Notes under the pieces: model-generated
Seen by the model: the letters and a program-made list of their open reading frames with translations, nothing else
The model's database searches: none
What the model was told of the DNA's origin: nothing
Position numbers and translations under genes: made by a program
Assembly (NCBI GenBank): GCA_018894105.1
Contig: CM032128.1
Coordinates: forward strand, 12,257,001 to 12,321,000
Length of the DNA: 64,000 bases
Direction of reading: 5' to 3'
DNA from: Jacaranda mimosifolia
Taxonomy: Eukaryota; Streptophyta; Magnoliopsida; Lamiales; Bignoniaceae
Part shown: one piece after another, positions 10,796-22,760 of the stretch
How the letters are laid out: each line of letters begins with the position of its first letter
Position numbering within the stretch: position 1 is the stretch's first letter

Positions 10796-12040
10796 AAGAT
10801 GTGCATGTGCTTCAAGGAAATTATAAATCCCATGTTCACACTTGGTAGAACTATAAACGAGGATAAACAAGTCTGGATGATTCTTAGATCGCTTCGAAAG
10901 GAATGAATGCCCAAAGTTATTGCTATTCAGGAAGCTCATGATCTTAGCAGAATGACCATGGGTTAACTAATTGGATCTCTTACATCCCATAAGATGACGC
11001 TACTAAATAAAGATCAAGGTTCAGAAATAAAGGTCAAAAGGAATATTATTTTTAATACCAGTCATGATTCCGACTTAGAACTTCAAGAAGATCTTGATAA
11101 GGACCAGGTTGAGGATGAAATCATTTTGATTTCTTGAAGATTAAAGCAACTGATGAAACTCAAAAGAAAATTTCGAAACACAGGTCAAAATTGAAAAGAA
11201 CCAGTCTAAAAACTCCAAATACAGAGCTATATCGCTGCTATGAATGCAATGAACTTGGACACAGAAAACTAGATTGCCCCCAACTGAAGAAATATGCAAA
11301 ACAAGCCAAAGCTAAGGCGATGACAAGCCAGAGCTATCTTGCTGCTATGAATGCAAGAGAATTGCTTCATGATAAATCAAATAAACAACTCTTTATGTTC
11401 TGATTATGATTCCAGTGATAAAATTAACATTGATGAGGATGTGCAAAAATTGCTTAAACTTTATGAAATTCATGTCAAAATGCTTGTTGATAAAAATAAA
11501 GCTTTGCAAGAAAAAGTGGACTATTTACAAGAAGAATTGGATAGGGCCCACAAAGATAAATTTGAAATGCAAATAACTAAAAACAGAGAGACCCTTGATG
11601 CTGAATGCAAAAATAAAATGAATGATTAGCTTACTAAAGAGAATAATTCCTTGAAGAAGCAAGTTGAAAATATGAGCCGTGAAATCAAAAGGAAAAATGA
11701 TTGTTGAGGAATGCTTGCATGTTGAGGATGAACTAAGTGAATGTTCCATAAGTGTCCAACACACACATATGCATGTTCCACCTAGATATAATGTTAAGAA
11801 GGGTCGAAATTTCAAAAATAGCATGAATTAAAGAAAAACCAAATTGGTTTCAACAACTTCCATAATGAATTTTAAACCAGTTGAAAGGCCTGCTTTACTT
11901 GTGGTAGATCTGGTCATGTCAATTATAGATGTCTGATTAAGAAACTTATTAGTACCAAGTTTGTATGGGTAAGAAAATTATCTTCTACTAACCATGAAGG
12001 ACCCAACATAATTTGGGGACCTAAAACAAACTGATTTCCT
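10796..12040 (+). pseudogene. Gag remnant of the nested copia fragment
   Basis: Broken Gag core sequence (10796-11130) is followed by an intact CX2CX4HX4C knuckle (CYECNELGHRKLDC, about 11236-11277). Next comes a Glu/Lys-rich helical stretch (KLLKLYEIHVKMLVDKNKAL...) at 11430-11629. A second intact knuckle (CFTCGRSGHVNYRC) lies at 11891-11932 and is followed by KFVWVRK. Two knuckles separated by a coiled-coil-like region also occur, in decayed form, in element 3. Confidence 0.7.
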
Positions 12041-13080
12041 ACAGATTCATGCCAAAGAACATTCCTAGAAATAGAAGTAGTACTTGGATAGCGGATGTTC
12101 TAGGAATGTGATGGGGGATGCATCTATGTCTCTTAAGCTTAACAATTGTTCTGCAGGAAAGGTTCCTTATGCAGACAACACTAAAGAATGCATAATAGGT
12201 AAAGGTACCATTAGTAAGCAGACTACTATTTTCATTGACAGCGTATGGCTTGTTGAAGGCCTTAAGCATAACTTGCTCAGTATCTGTCAATTGGGCGATG
12301 AAGGTTATTTGGTTAAATTCCATCATTCTCACTTTGTTACAAGCAAAATGAGAAACTAATTTTTACTGCTACCATGGATGGAAATATTTATTGTATAACC
12401 CTTGATGATTTAACCTGTCAAAATGTGAAGTGTTTAGCTATTTCAGATAAAAAATTCTGGAAATGGCATAGAAGAATAGGTCGCGTAAACATGGAATTTA
12501 TATCTCATCTCACAAAAAAATTCTTGTCAAAGGTATACCTAATTTAAACTTCTTCAATGATAGGATGTATGATGTATACCAAAAGGGAAAGCAAATCCGA
12601 ACATTTTTCAAACCAAAAAATGAGGTCACAACTTTCAGGCCACTGGAACTTCTACACATTAACCTATTCGAACCTATAAAAACCGCTTTCCCTGGAGGTA
12701 CAAGATATGTGTTTGTCATAGTTGATGATTATACTGATTTTACATGGGTTCTATTCCTTACTCATAAAAATGATGCTTTAAACGCTTTCACTTCACTCAC
12801 TAAAATGCTTCAGAATGAAAAGGGTTATTTCATTAAGAAAATTCAAAGTGACCGTGAAATCGAGTTTGATGAAATAAACTTTACTTTGTTTTGTGAATAA
12901 CATTGTTACATTCATGATTTTTCTACTCCTAAGACTCCCCAACAAAATGGGGTAGTTGAAATGAAAAATGGGATTTTGCAAGAAGATGATAGAACCACGC
13001 TTAATGAATATGATCTTCCAAAATCCTTTTGGGGTGAAGTAGTGAATATGGCCTGCTATGTGTCAAATCATGTTTTCTTT
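12041..13080 (+). pseudogene. Protease and integrase remnant of the nested copia fragment
   Basis: DSGCSRNVMGDASM is the copia protease motif. GLKHNLLSICQLGDEGY, then PLELLHINLFEP and YVFVIVDDYTDFTWVLFLTHK, then KIQSDREIEF and TPQQNGVVEMKN are integrase landmarks in the usual order. Stops at several places, including one near 12898 before the HCYIHDFSTP segment, disrupt the frame. Confidence 0.75.
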
Positions 13081-13860
13081 AGGCCTTTTTGAGAAAAACC
13101 CCATACAAGTTATGGCACGGCAAAGTTCCAAACATTTCTTATTTTTATGTCATTTGTTTCAAATGTTATATTCTTAATGATAGAGATTATTTGACAAAGT
13201 TTGATTCCAAAGTTGATGAGTCTATCTTTGTTGGTTACTTATGTAGAGCAAAGCCTATCGTGTCTTTAACAAAAGGAAAAGAACTGTTTAAAAATCCATG
13301 CATGTTACGTTTGATGAAACTAACCTATCTTATGTCAAGGAAAACTTGAGCAAAGAAGTTGAAGGATTTAAAGAACCAATCAAGATTCCAGAAACTGAGC
13401 CATTGATATCAAACCAAAGGGAACCAAAATCATTTGAGGAACAAATCCCACTAATGAACTTGTTTCCAGCGAGTCAGTAGAAATGGCTAAACAAAGAACC
13501 AGAAAATCCAAACATGCTTCTAGTCACCCTACTGAAAAAATCATTGGAGATCCACAAGGTGGAATTACTACCAGACCTAAAACCAGACAAGTTCCACCAA
13601 ATGAATCCAACTGTGCCTTTATTTCAATAATTGAACATAAGGATGTCAAAGAGGCACTAAAAGATCCATTCTGGATTGAAGCAATGAAGGAAGAACTAGC
13701 TCAATTTGAAAAGAATGAAGTCTGGAACCTAGTAGAACGACCATCAAACCATCCAGTCGTTGGTACTAAGTGGGTGTTTAGAAATTAACTAGATGAAATT
13801 GGTAAAGTTACTAGGAACAAAGCTATACTGGTAGCAAAAAGCTATGGTCAGCAAGAGGTC
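13081..13860 (+). pseudogene. Integrase C-terminus and RT N-terminus of the nested copia fragment
   Basis: KTPYKLWHGKVPNISYF and KFDSKVDESIFVGYL mark the integrase C-terminal region. DPFWIEAMKEELAQFEKNEVWNLVERP and VGTKWVFRN mark the start of the copia RT domain. The fragment ends about 25 codons later, just after the ARLVAKGYSQ-equivalent (AILVAKSYGQQE), well short of the catalytic YVDD. Confidence 0.75.
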
Positions 13861-13920
13861 ATGTAAGACTTGGACATATTTCCAAAAATATGATGAACAA
13901 GTTAGAAGCCCTCAAAGCAC
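13861..13920 (+). repeat. 60-bp direct repeat, right copy
   Basis: Second copy of the ARLGHISKNMMNKLEALKA-coding sequence. From here the host element 1 integrase resumes (LNVSGIEDLLTCESCSKGK). Confidence 0.85.
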
Positions 13921-16086
13921 TAAATGTTAGTGGCATAGAGGATCTTCTTACTTGTGAGTCTTGTTCAAAGGGAAAATGACCAAAGCTCCTTTTGTTGGAC
14001 AAATGGAGTGAACCACAAGCTTTTTGGATTTGATCCATATGGATGTTTGTAGACCACTAAGAGTTAGTGCAAAATGAGGCTATTCATACTTCATCACCTT
14101 CACCGATGATCATACTCAGTTCGGACACGTGTATCGTTTGAAGTACAATTCCTAAACCTTTGAAAAGTTTAAAGATTATAGGAATAAAGTAGAAAAACAA
14201 TTTGCACTAAGTATTAAAGCTATAGAATACTTGAGTACCGAATTCTTGGATTATCTAAAGAAAAATCGAATTTTCTCTCAATGGACTCCACCCGGCATAC
14301 TCCAACACAATGGAGTAGCCAAAAGGAAAAATCGTACCTTGTTGGACATGGTACATTCCATGATGAGCTTTTTCAATGTGTCTATATCTTTTTGGGGATA
14401 CGCCTTAATAACAACGGTGAGGTTGCTAAATTTAGTACCCTCAAAGTTAGTGCAAAAAACACCGCATGAGATGTGGTATGGAAAAGCACCTTCTTACTCT
14501 TTTCTAAGAGTTTGAGGGTCTCCCGCTTATGTCAAGGATTAGTAGGAGACAAGTTGGATACAAGATCCATCTTGTGCAAGTTTGTGGGATACCTAAGAGA
14601 ATCTTTGGATTATTATTTCTATTATCCCTCGAAACAACATGTTTTTGTCTTAAGGAACGCCACCTTTTTGGAAAAGAAATTTCTATTAGATAGAAATGGT
14701 GTTGTTTTTGAACTTAATGAAGTTCAAGATGATCAACATATCCCACAAGTGGTAGAAAAAAGTGAACATCAAGAGCCTAACACACAACCTCTGAGAAGGT
14801 CGGACTAAATCAAGAAGCAACTTGAAAGGTTCAGATTCCTTCATGAGATAGGCCAATTGGATAATGATCTAATGACCTATGAGAAAGTTATGTTGGACAT
14901 AGATTTGGAATGGCTAGACACCATGAAATTCAAAATGGACTCCATGTACTCTAATAAAATATAGGCTTTGGTTTATCCACCGGAGGGTAAAGTACTTGTT
15001 AGCTATAAATGGATCTATAAGCATAAGCTAGGAGGCAATGGAGAGGTAATCACCTTTAAGGCGCAACTAGTGGCAAAGGGTTACGCTCAAAGATTGGTAT
15101 TAATTTCAAGAAAACCTTTTCATTAGTCGCTATGCCTAAGTCTATTAGAATTTTACTTACCACAGTTGCATATTATGACTATGAGATATGGAAAATGGAT
15201 GTGAAAACCACTTTTCTCAATGGAAACATTGAAAAAGAAATTTATTTGGAGCATCCACAAGGTTTTACATCCAAAGGGAGTGAGAAAAAAATTTGCAAAC
15301 TCGACAGGTCCATTTATGGACTCAAACATGCATTTCGAAGTTGGAACATTCGTTTGATAAGATAGTCAAATCGTTTGGCTTTGTTAAAAATGTGTATGAA
15401 CCTTGTGTGTACAAGAAAGCTAATAGGAGCAACATATAGTTTATTGTGTTTTATGTTGATGAAATTCTTCTTATTGGGAATGAGAGAGAAATATTAGAGT
15501 ATACTAAAGCATAGTTATCTACACAATTCTCCATGAAGAATTTGGGAGAAACATCCAATGTATGAGGAATACATATCTATAGTGATAGATCGAGAAGGAT
15601 GCTGGGGCTTTTCCAAACATCGTATATTGACAAGATACTGAAGAGGTTTAGTATGGAAGAATCCGAGATGAGATTCATCCCTATAAGGTAAAGTCTTCGT
15701 TTCTCTAAGTTTGTGGCCCCCAAGACTGACAACAAGAGACGTAGAGTGTCCCAAAAGCCTTATGTGTCCGCTATAGATAGCATAATGTATGTCGTTCAAT
15801 GTACAAGGCCAGATGTAGCACACGCTCTAAGTGTTATGAATCGATTTCAATCCGACCGCTGGTGAATATCATTGGAAAGCCATTAAAGCAATCCTTAAGT
15901 ACTTGAGAAGAACTAAGGATTTGTTGATGGTATACGGAAATAGAGAATTTTTTTTTGGATTCAAGTTTTCAATCCAATGTAGATGACCTAAAATCTACTT
16001 CTGGATTTATATTTTGCCGCAATGGTGGTGCGATGAGTTGGAAGAGTTTTGAATAAGATACCACAGCCGATTCTACCACAGAATGT
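13921..16086 (+). pseudogene. Pol (integrase, RT, RNase H) pseudogene of element 1
   Basis: Integrase: LTCESCSKGK zinc-binding end, then FLDYLKKNRIFSQWTPPGILQHNGVAKRKN and NLVPSKLVQKTPHEMWYGKAP. RT: MPKSIRILLTTVAYYDYEIWKMDVKTTFLNGNIEKEIYLEHPQGF, then YGLKHAFRSW. The catalytic motif at 15452-15463 reads YVDE instead of YVDD. RNase H remnants (IVYVVQ-type block near 15780, then a DTTADSTTE region) stop at about 16086, where the 3' end of pol and the start of the LTR are deleted together. Frameshifts and stops are numerous. Confidence 0.85.
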
Positions 16087-17928
16087 TAGTGGGTGCTTGT
16101 TAAACATAGGTGCATGTTAGTGAGTGCTTGTTAGAGAACAAGTTTATTGAAGCCCCACTTGAAGAATCCACTAGATAGCCGAAGTGGCAAATTCTTTAGC
16201 TTACGCTGGTGCATATAAGTTGTCCTTTGACCTGAGGATCCATGGTAACCTTGTGTTGAGGTCTTCATACTTTGACTCTTCCTTGAGCCCTAGCGGGTCA
16301 TACAGGTTGAGATTGGGTGTGAGTTACTTAGATATGAAGGTTTATGAGATCTAAGATGGGATCCGTCTCTTCATCGTTGTGAAGGGCGAATGCATCTTCT
16401 ATGTAATCTATTATGATCAATTTCAAGGAGTTCTTGCACAAGGCAGTATGATAATTTGGAAAAAGAGTTTTCAAAGATGAGGTCATAAACCAGAATCGAA
16501 CATTGGGATTAGAAACATAGTTATCAAAGATATTAAGGAACTGACAAATATCTTTCTCTAAGCCTTTTTTGGGAGATAAGAGACGAAATGACCATATTTG
16601 CATGGTAAGCATAGAGCTAGAATGGTTCACCAAGAGTATATTCATTTCGATCAATTAGTTAGGCCCCATGGGTTTGAGGATAGACATCGACCATGGAGAT
16701 TCGGTACTCTTCAATCAATAGAGATTAATTGAATAAGTTATTAGTTTAAAGGAGTTTAAACTAATGCAAATATTTCAATATTAAAAATACATAATTGTTA
16801 TGAGTCCATGTCCAATGAATGGGAAAACCTAATGGGTCACACACAAAAGCCTAAAGGAAGTTATATTCGATGGAAGGAATTTTCTAAGAGTTAGAAAATT
16901 TGGTATGGTTTGATTGATTTAATTGTTAAATTGATTAAAATAATTTAAGGAGTTAAATTAGACCAATTAAATTAAGGAGTTAATTTAATTGATGCCATAT
17001 GACAATTAATTTGTCAAGTTAATATAAGGAGTTAAGTTGATATCTTCTAGCATAAAGAGTTAAGTTAGATGACTTAAGGAGTTAAGTCAAGACCAATTAA
17101 TTAAATTAAAGAATTAATTAATCAAAGTGAGGATTTTAGTTTGGAGAAAAATTCAAATGAAGGAGTTTATTTGAGGTGCATTTAGAATTAATTTGGATAC
17201 ATTTCATGAGATGAAATAAAGATTCCAAATTAAATCCAAATGCAAGTGAAATTCACATTTCACATGCAAACGGCTTGCTTAGTTGGCACACCACCTCATG
17301 GAGAGTGTGATGCCAACTTGCATCACACCTCTAGCTCTATAAATAGAGGAAGTGGCCGGCCACTTGAGAGATTTATGCTAAGATTTCATTTTTTCCTCCT
17401 AAAGTGTGATTCACTCATGTATTGAAGTTTCACACATTCCTATCCACAAATTAGGTCTTCTCTATTCTTCTTCCTCTAGTGATCTAGTTGATTAGTGGAA
17501 TATTAGAGCTTTCCTTGGGTGTATGGATCATAACATTAGGGCTTCACGAGTGGGGAGCTTTGCTCTTGAAGATGCACTACAGTGCAGAAAGTTTGGAGGT
17601 TGTTTTGGAGGCCTTGCCGATTTTTGTTTTTGCTGAAATTTTTCCTAGAGGTCCTCAAAGGTGTTGAGGTGTTTCTGTCCGCATTTCAGCCAAATTGGAG
17701 ATAATTTGCTTGGGCAATTGTTGCCAGTTCTCTTATACACCACGATTGACAATTTTGAAGTGTTCACTCTTGTCATCCATTTCTACCTTGGATTTAAGCG
17801 ATCAAGGTATTTTTCTGCAACCAAATCCATCTTAATGGCATGATTAGATCTTTGGATGAAGTGTAGTCAAGTTTTTATTTAGCTATTTTTGCTTTATAAC
17901 TTGGGTCCTTGTGCTACACTTTACATCA
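16087..17928 (+). repeat. 3' LTR of element 1 (5' truncated)
   Basis: It begins within the LTR at GTTAGTGGGTGCTTGTTA and so lacks about the first 340 bp, the PPT and the pol end. It ends TTTACATCA, parallel to the 5' LTR end TTTACTTCA. It retains the 470-bp internal segment missing from the 5' LTR, the TTAAGGAGTTAA array (about 16935-17120) and a TATA box at 17338-17345. Confidence 0.85.
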
Positions 17929-19730
17929 CATTTCTTTCCAGGTGCATAATTGATTGATTTCCACTATCCCATATCATTCCATATTTTGCTAAAACGTTCT
18001 TCAGTAAGGAGCTTGGTGAAAATGTCAGCTAACTGAAATTCAGTGCTCATAAAGTAAATACATATATTTTTTGTGATCATAATATATAGGTATATTGCTA
18101 AACATTAATCTATAATCACTTAAAGTCTATCTCATTCATAAAAATTGAGCACAACAGTTACCTAATACAATATATTTAGTTTCGGCAGTAGAAAGAGTAA
18201 TAAAATTTTGTTTCTTACTAAACCATGTGATAAAACTCTTTTCTAAGAATTGATATATTCCACTAGTACTCTTAGAATCTAATTTTCATCCAGCATAGTC
18301 AGCATTTGAGTAACCAATTAGTTCAAATTCTTCACATGCAAGATACCATAAACCACATAATCAGTAGTTCCTTTAAGATATTTGAAAGTATGTGTAACAG
18401 CAGTTAAGTGTGATTCTTTAGGAATAGGTTGAAAGTGTGCACACATACATGTAGCAAACATAATATTAGGTTTACTAACAGTTAAGTATAAAAGACTACC
18501 AAGCATACCTCGATACCTTTTATCTCATCAATTGGTTTACTGTTTTCATCATTATCAAGTTTGTCAGTTGTGCTCAAAGTGCTTTCTTATAGCTCTCCAT
18601 CCCAAACTTCTTCAGTTGTTCCTTGGTGTATTTTGATTGGCAAATAAAGTTTCCTTTTCTACACTATTTTACTTGCAAACCAAGCAAGTAGCTAAGCTCG
18701 CCCATGAGGCTAGTTTCAAACTCTTTCTTCATCTGCTTAACAAACTCTTTACACAAACCATCGTTAGTTGCTCAAAATATAATATCATCAACATAGATTT
18801 GTACAACATACTATAATTATGATTTTTGATAAACAATGTAGCATCCATTGTACACATTGAGAATCCTTTGTTTATCAAAACTTACTTAACCTTTTGTACC
18901 AAGCTCGTGGAGCCTATTTCAATCCATTGTGTGCTTTTGTCAGTTTGTAGACATGATTAGGTAGATGTTCTTTCTCAAAGCCAAGAGGTTGTTCTACATA
19001 AACTTCACCACTGATGAATCCATCCAGGAAGGCACTTTTAACCCTCCATCAGATATAGAGTGAACCGCTTGTGAGATGCGAAGGTGAGTGAGTAACATAT
19101 GGATAGATTCCAATTTTGCAATCGGTGTTAACATCTTATTATAATCAAGTCCTTCTTCTTGACTATATCATTTGGCTACTAATCTAGCCTTATTCTTGGA
19201 AACTTTTCCATCCTTGTTGAGTTTGTTTTCGAATATCCATTTTATTCCAATAACTAGATGGTTATCTGGTCTCTCAACAAGATTTCAATACTTATTCTTT
19301 TAAAGTTGTGCTAGCTTCTCATTCATAGCATCTACCCGTGATTTATCATTGAGGGCTTCTTCAACACTTGTTGGTTCGATCATTGATAAAAATACATACT
19401 TTCTTATTTCATATTCTTCCTATCTGGATGATGATCTTGTCCTTACTCCATATCTTAGGCTACTAATGACTTGTGATGTGGAATTACTTGATGCTTGTTG
19501 GAATTTTCTTACTATTTTAGTTCTTGTATCAATTATTTCTTTAGAAGTATCTTCTTCAGGTTGGTTGGAAGAAGAGCTTTTCTCTTCCTTGATTTTAATA
19601 TTGTCCTAACTTTCATTCTTTCTTCACTGATCGCAACTGGGGGAATAATATCAGCATCATCTTTGCTCAAGTGTTCCGTTGGTTTAAGAGGGTTAGCTTC
19701 ATCAAAAGATACGTACATAGATTATTAAAC
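17929..19730 (-). pseudogene. Element 0, right part: copia pol (RNase H to integrase C-terminus)
   Basis: Read on the minus strand from 19718: VSFDEANPLKPTEHLSKDDADI is the integrase to RT linker. RT follows at about 19300-18600, with an intact YVDD at 18784-18795 (VQIYVDDIIF). Next is MLGSLLYLTVSKPNIMFATCMCAHFQPIPKESHLTAVTHTFKYLKGTTDY at 18506-18318, the standard connection block before RNase H, and an STAET-type RNase H segment near 18200. Several stops and frameshifts are present. It ends abruptly at 19731 against gypsy-LTR-like sequence and has no 5' LTR, PBS or gag here. Confidence 0.8.
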
Positions 19731-21904
19731 AGTAACACCCCAACTTTTAGAACTCTTAAACTAAATTAACATTTAGTGTTAGGATAAGTAATTTGATAAA
19801 ATAAATAATAAAGTAAGGAAATTGGGCATTGACTAAATGTTAATTAAATCATTTAGGCTCTATTTATATATAATAACAGTTAAGGGGTAGAAAATTAATT
19901 AAGTTAAGGACATAAACCTATGGGATTTTAAATGTCTAGGGGCCAAAGTGAAACGGTTCAATGCTCGAGGGTTTAATTAAAAATTGGGGGCAGAAATAAA
20001 AGAGGTTGATATGTTGAGGGAACCAATTGAAGCCGGTTCAAAAGTATAGGGATGGTGTGATAGCAGTCAAAAACTCATGGCGGCGGAATTGATATTTTAG
20101 AAATTATGTTTTATATAAAACATGAGCCCGTCAATTTACTCAAATTCTCAAAAAATAAGCCCAGACCAACCAAGATGGCAAATGCCATGAAAGCAACCAA
20201 AAAATACAAAACTAACACAATAGCTAGGCTCTTCTCATCACAAGGAACCCAACAATGTCAAAAACATCTAGAAATAACCAAACAAATCATCAAAAATAAA
20301 AAGCGATCGTGGTGGCGATTTTGCCACTTTCAGCTGTGGAATAGGCTCGAGCTTAGAGAGTTTCAGTCTAAACTTGATGAGTAAGTAATTGATGGTGTTA
20401 ATTTGATGAAATAGTAGCTAGTGACGAAGAATTAAAGTTGGTGGTGTTAGGGCAAAACTGTGGTGGTTGGGGTTCAATTAGACAGTGAAATGGAGGAATT
20501 TCAGTCAATTGGTTGAGAAGTTCTGATTGGAAGTACATGGGTAAGTAGCGAGTGGCGTCAATTTTTAGGATTTTCTTAGTGATGGTGGAGGAACTATGGT
20601 GGGGGTAGTGTGGCTAACTCAGGGTTCTCATGGCTGTTTTTTTGGTCGATTGATCAGATAAACAATGTCCAATCATGAAATTCAATGAGGAGTTTTACTC
20701 ACCAAAAAGAGGCGCATAGACTAGTGTTGTCAGATAATTTTTCAATGATGGTCCGGCGATAGTACTCAATTAGAATTTATTCAATTTGTATGAAGTTTAA
20801 TTGAATAAATTACTCAAAAAATTAAGTTTGATAAATTAGTAATTGACTTAGTTAAGAACTACTATTACAAGTATTATTGTATTGAAAAGCTTGGGACTAT
20901 AATCAAAGAAATTATATATATAGCTAGGTTCGAACTAAAAATTGAATGAGTTGTACCAATTAAAGCGAGATCTTATAATTTAAATATCTTGAGTATGTTC
21001 TAAATGCTTTAGGCTTGTGCCATGTTGATGTTTCAATAAAACTATATAATCATTTGAGTTACATAATCCTATTAATTTGGATATAGATAAACTTGTAATC
21101 ATTAACTAATTAAATTAAGCAACTTGAGTTAGATAATTTCTTGGAATCGAGATGATTATTAGAATTAAGTTAATTGGATTTGAATAAGTAATTGATTCTT
21201 GATTTAAACTATAAGATAGGGTTTAATGATTTTAAAAGATAAAATAATTACTATCTAGACATATGATTATATAGCAGGCAAGAATTCGATATATTCAAAT
21301 GTCTTAATATTCGAACATAGTGTTGATAAGGATTATGAAAGAAAAATAAATTACCAATCTCTTGAGCGTAGCTATATAAATTTAGAGATTAAAATAAGGT
21401 TATTTAGTCTCTCAAATACTATATTTTGGAATAGCTAGGTAACAAAGAGATGAGCTCATTAAGGAAAGCTTCGCTACCAAATATTGCCAAGTGAGGTTTA
21501 TACACAATAGCACAAGATATTCTTGCTGGGGAAAGAACCTATATCTAGAAAATATAATATTATTGCCTGTGCATTCTTGCATTGAAATTATGAAATTGAC
21601 TTATTGTTCCGTAGCGTTCTATTTCTAATATATTTATCTCTAAACTCTTGCATTTGATCTCCTGATTGAACTTAAGGTATAAGCTAAATATTCCACTTGA
21701 CTCCTTTCTCAAAGGTTGCCCTTGCACAATAGTTTAAAATGATATATTTTGAATAACAATATTTCCATCTGAACGAACTTTGAATGGTATATATCGGAGT
21801 TTGGAATTTTCTAATGATCCCACATGAACTGGATTTTAAATTTGTCAACTAAACTACGATCTGACCAATGCGTTCTTGACCCAATCACCATATTTTAGGA
21901 AACT

Positions 21905-22480
21905 ATTTGTGAGGCAATCGCATTGGCTAGCCGTTATTAATCTATACTATTGTGAGGTAGTCATGTTGACTAGTTGTTACTGATTTATACTGATTGTGGA
22001 GGCCATCTCTACCAGCTCGCAATATATTGGTTGTGGAGGCCGTCCCGATCGACCCATAATAGACTGGTTGTGGCGGCCTTCCTACCAGCTCATAATTATT
22101 CTATAATGGTTGTAGAAGTCGTCCCTACCAGCCTGTAATATATGAGTTGTAGGGGCCATCCTACCAGCCCGTAATTATTTCATAATGGTTGTGGATGCCA
22201 TCTTTACTGACTCATATTTATATACTGGTGAGAAAGGCAGGCATGCCAGCTAACTCATATCTATATATTAGTGATAGAGACAGCTATGCTAGCTAACCCA
22301 TATTTACATATTGGTGATACCATGTTAGCTAACTTATATATTAGTAATAGAGGCAGTCATGTTGGCTTACATGTATTTATATGTTGGTGATATAGGCAGT
22401 CATGCTGGTTGGATCATGGTGATAGAGACAGTCATGCTGCCTCGCCCGTAATTATACATTGGTCGTGGAAACCATTTTAC
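21905..22480 (+). repeat. Degenerate tandem array, 37-43 bp period, about 14 copies
   Basis: The unit is roughly (A/G)TTGTGGAGGCC-TC--TACCAGC-CGTAATTATT in the left half, drifting to GGTGATAGAGGCAGTCATGCTAGCTAACCCATAT in the right half. Unit starts are visible near 21950, 21992, 22029, 22066, 22108, 22144, 22187, 22227, 22269, 22312, 22342, 22385, 22418 and 22461. Confidence 0.75.
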
Positions 22481-22713
22481 TAATAAGTTTGGAAGTAATT
22501 TTTGATTTATTCTGCTTTATATGGCGGCTGTGGCATAAATCTCAAAGTGAAAACATTCATGCAATGTCGATTTCATTAAATGTGCTCATACAGTTGATTT
22601 ATTTAAATATTTCTGCACAGTCGATTTATAAGATTGAACTAATCTCTGAATTTCGAATCTGAGTCTTTCATCAAACGTACTTGTATACACAGTTCTCTAC
22701 CATAGTGATCTCC

Positions 22714-22718
22714 TACTC

Positions 22719-22750
<32 letters not shown>

Positions 22751-22751
22751 G
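22714..22751. repeat. CT microsatellite
   Basis: An almost uninterrupted run of CT dinucleotides. Confidence 0.9.
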
Positions 22752-22760
22752 CGCCATGAT

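Larger units (their letters stand above)
10796..13860 (+). mobile_element. LTR-less fragment of a second copia family nested in element 1
   Basis: The 3.07 kb segment runs from mid-gag to the N-terminus of reverse transcriptase of a copia family different from its host and resembling element 3. It has neither LTR, PBS nor PPT, and a 60-bp duplication of host sequence borders it instead of the 5-bp duplication expected from integrase. Domains in order are a Gag core, knuckle 1 near 11236, a coiled-coil-like acidic stretch, knuckle 2 near 11891, a protease DSGCSRNVMGD near 12087, integrase, and an RT N-terminus ending near 13855. Confidence 0.75.
3985..17928 (+). mobile_element. Element 1: long-LTR Ty1/copia retrotransposon, decayed and nested
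   Basis: It has a 5' LTR (3985-5716), a primer binding site (5719-5730), a leader with a solo-LTR insertion, then gag, protease, integrase, reverse transcriptase and RNase H remnants in copia order, and a 5'-truncated 3' LTR (16087-17928). Its LTR, leader, gag and pol sequences align by eye with element 2 (23741-40284), so both belong to one family. Long LTRs, the TGTTGGAATA start and an iMet-type PBS suggest a Tork/Angela-like lineage (inference). Stops and frameshifts occur in every domain. A foreign copia fragment interrupts the start of integrase at 10796-13860. No matching target duplication was found. Confidence 0.85.
19731..22760 (+). mobile_element. Decayed gypsy-type LTR-like block
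   Basis: It begins AGTAACACCCCAAC, one change from the TGTAACACCCC start common to plant gypsy LTRs and similar to the solo LTR at 31285. It contains phrases of the same type (ggccaaagtg, one-line reading-frame-free leader sequence) and a 37-43 bp repeat array at 21905-22480. No convincing right terminus or target duplication was found, so the end given is where LTR-like features stop. No gag or pol is present. Confidence 0.45.

Noticed and set aside
20106..20384. 92-codon plus-strand Lys-rich frame
   Set aside because: It sits in the gypsy-LTR-like block; composition reflects A-rich sequence.
21905..22480. CRISPR-like array
   Set aside because: Spacing and units drift gradually with no distinct spacers, and the window is plant nuclear DNA.
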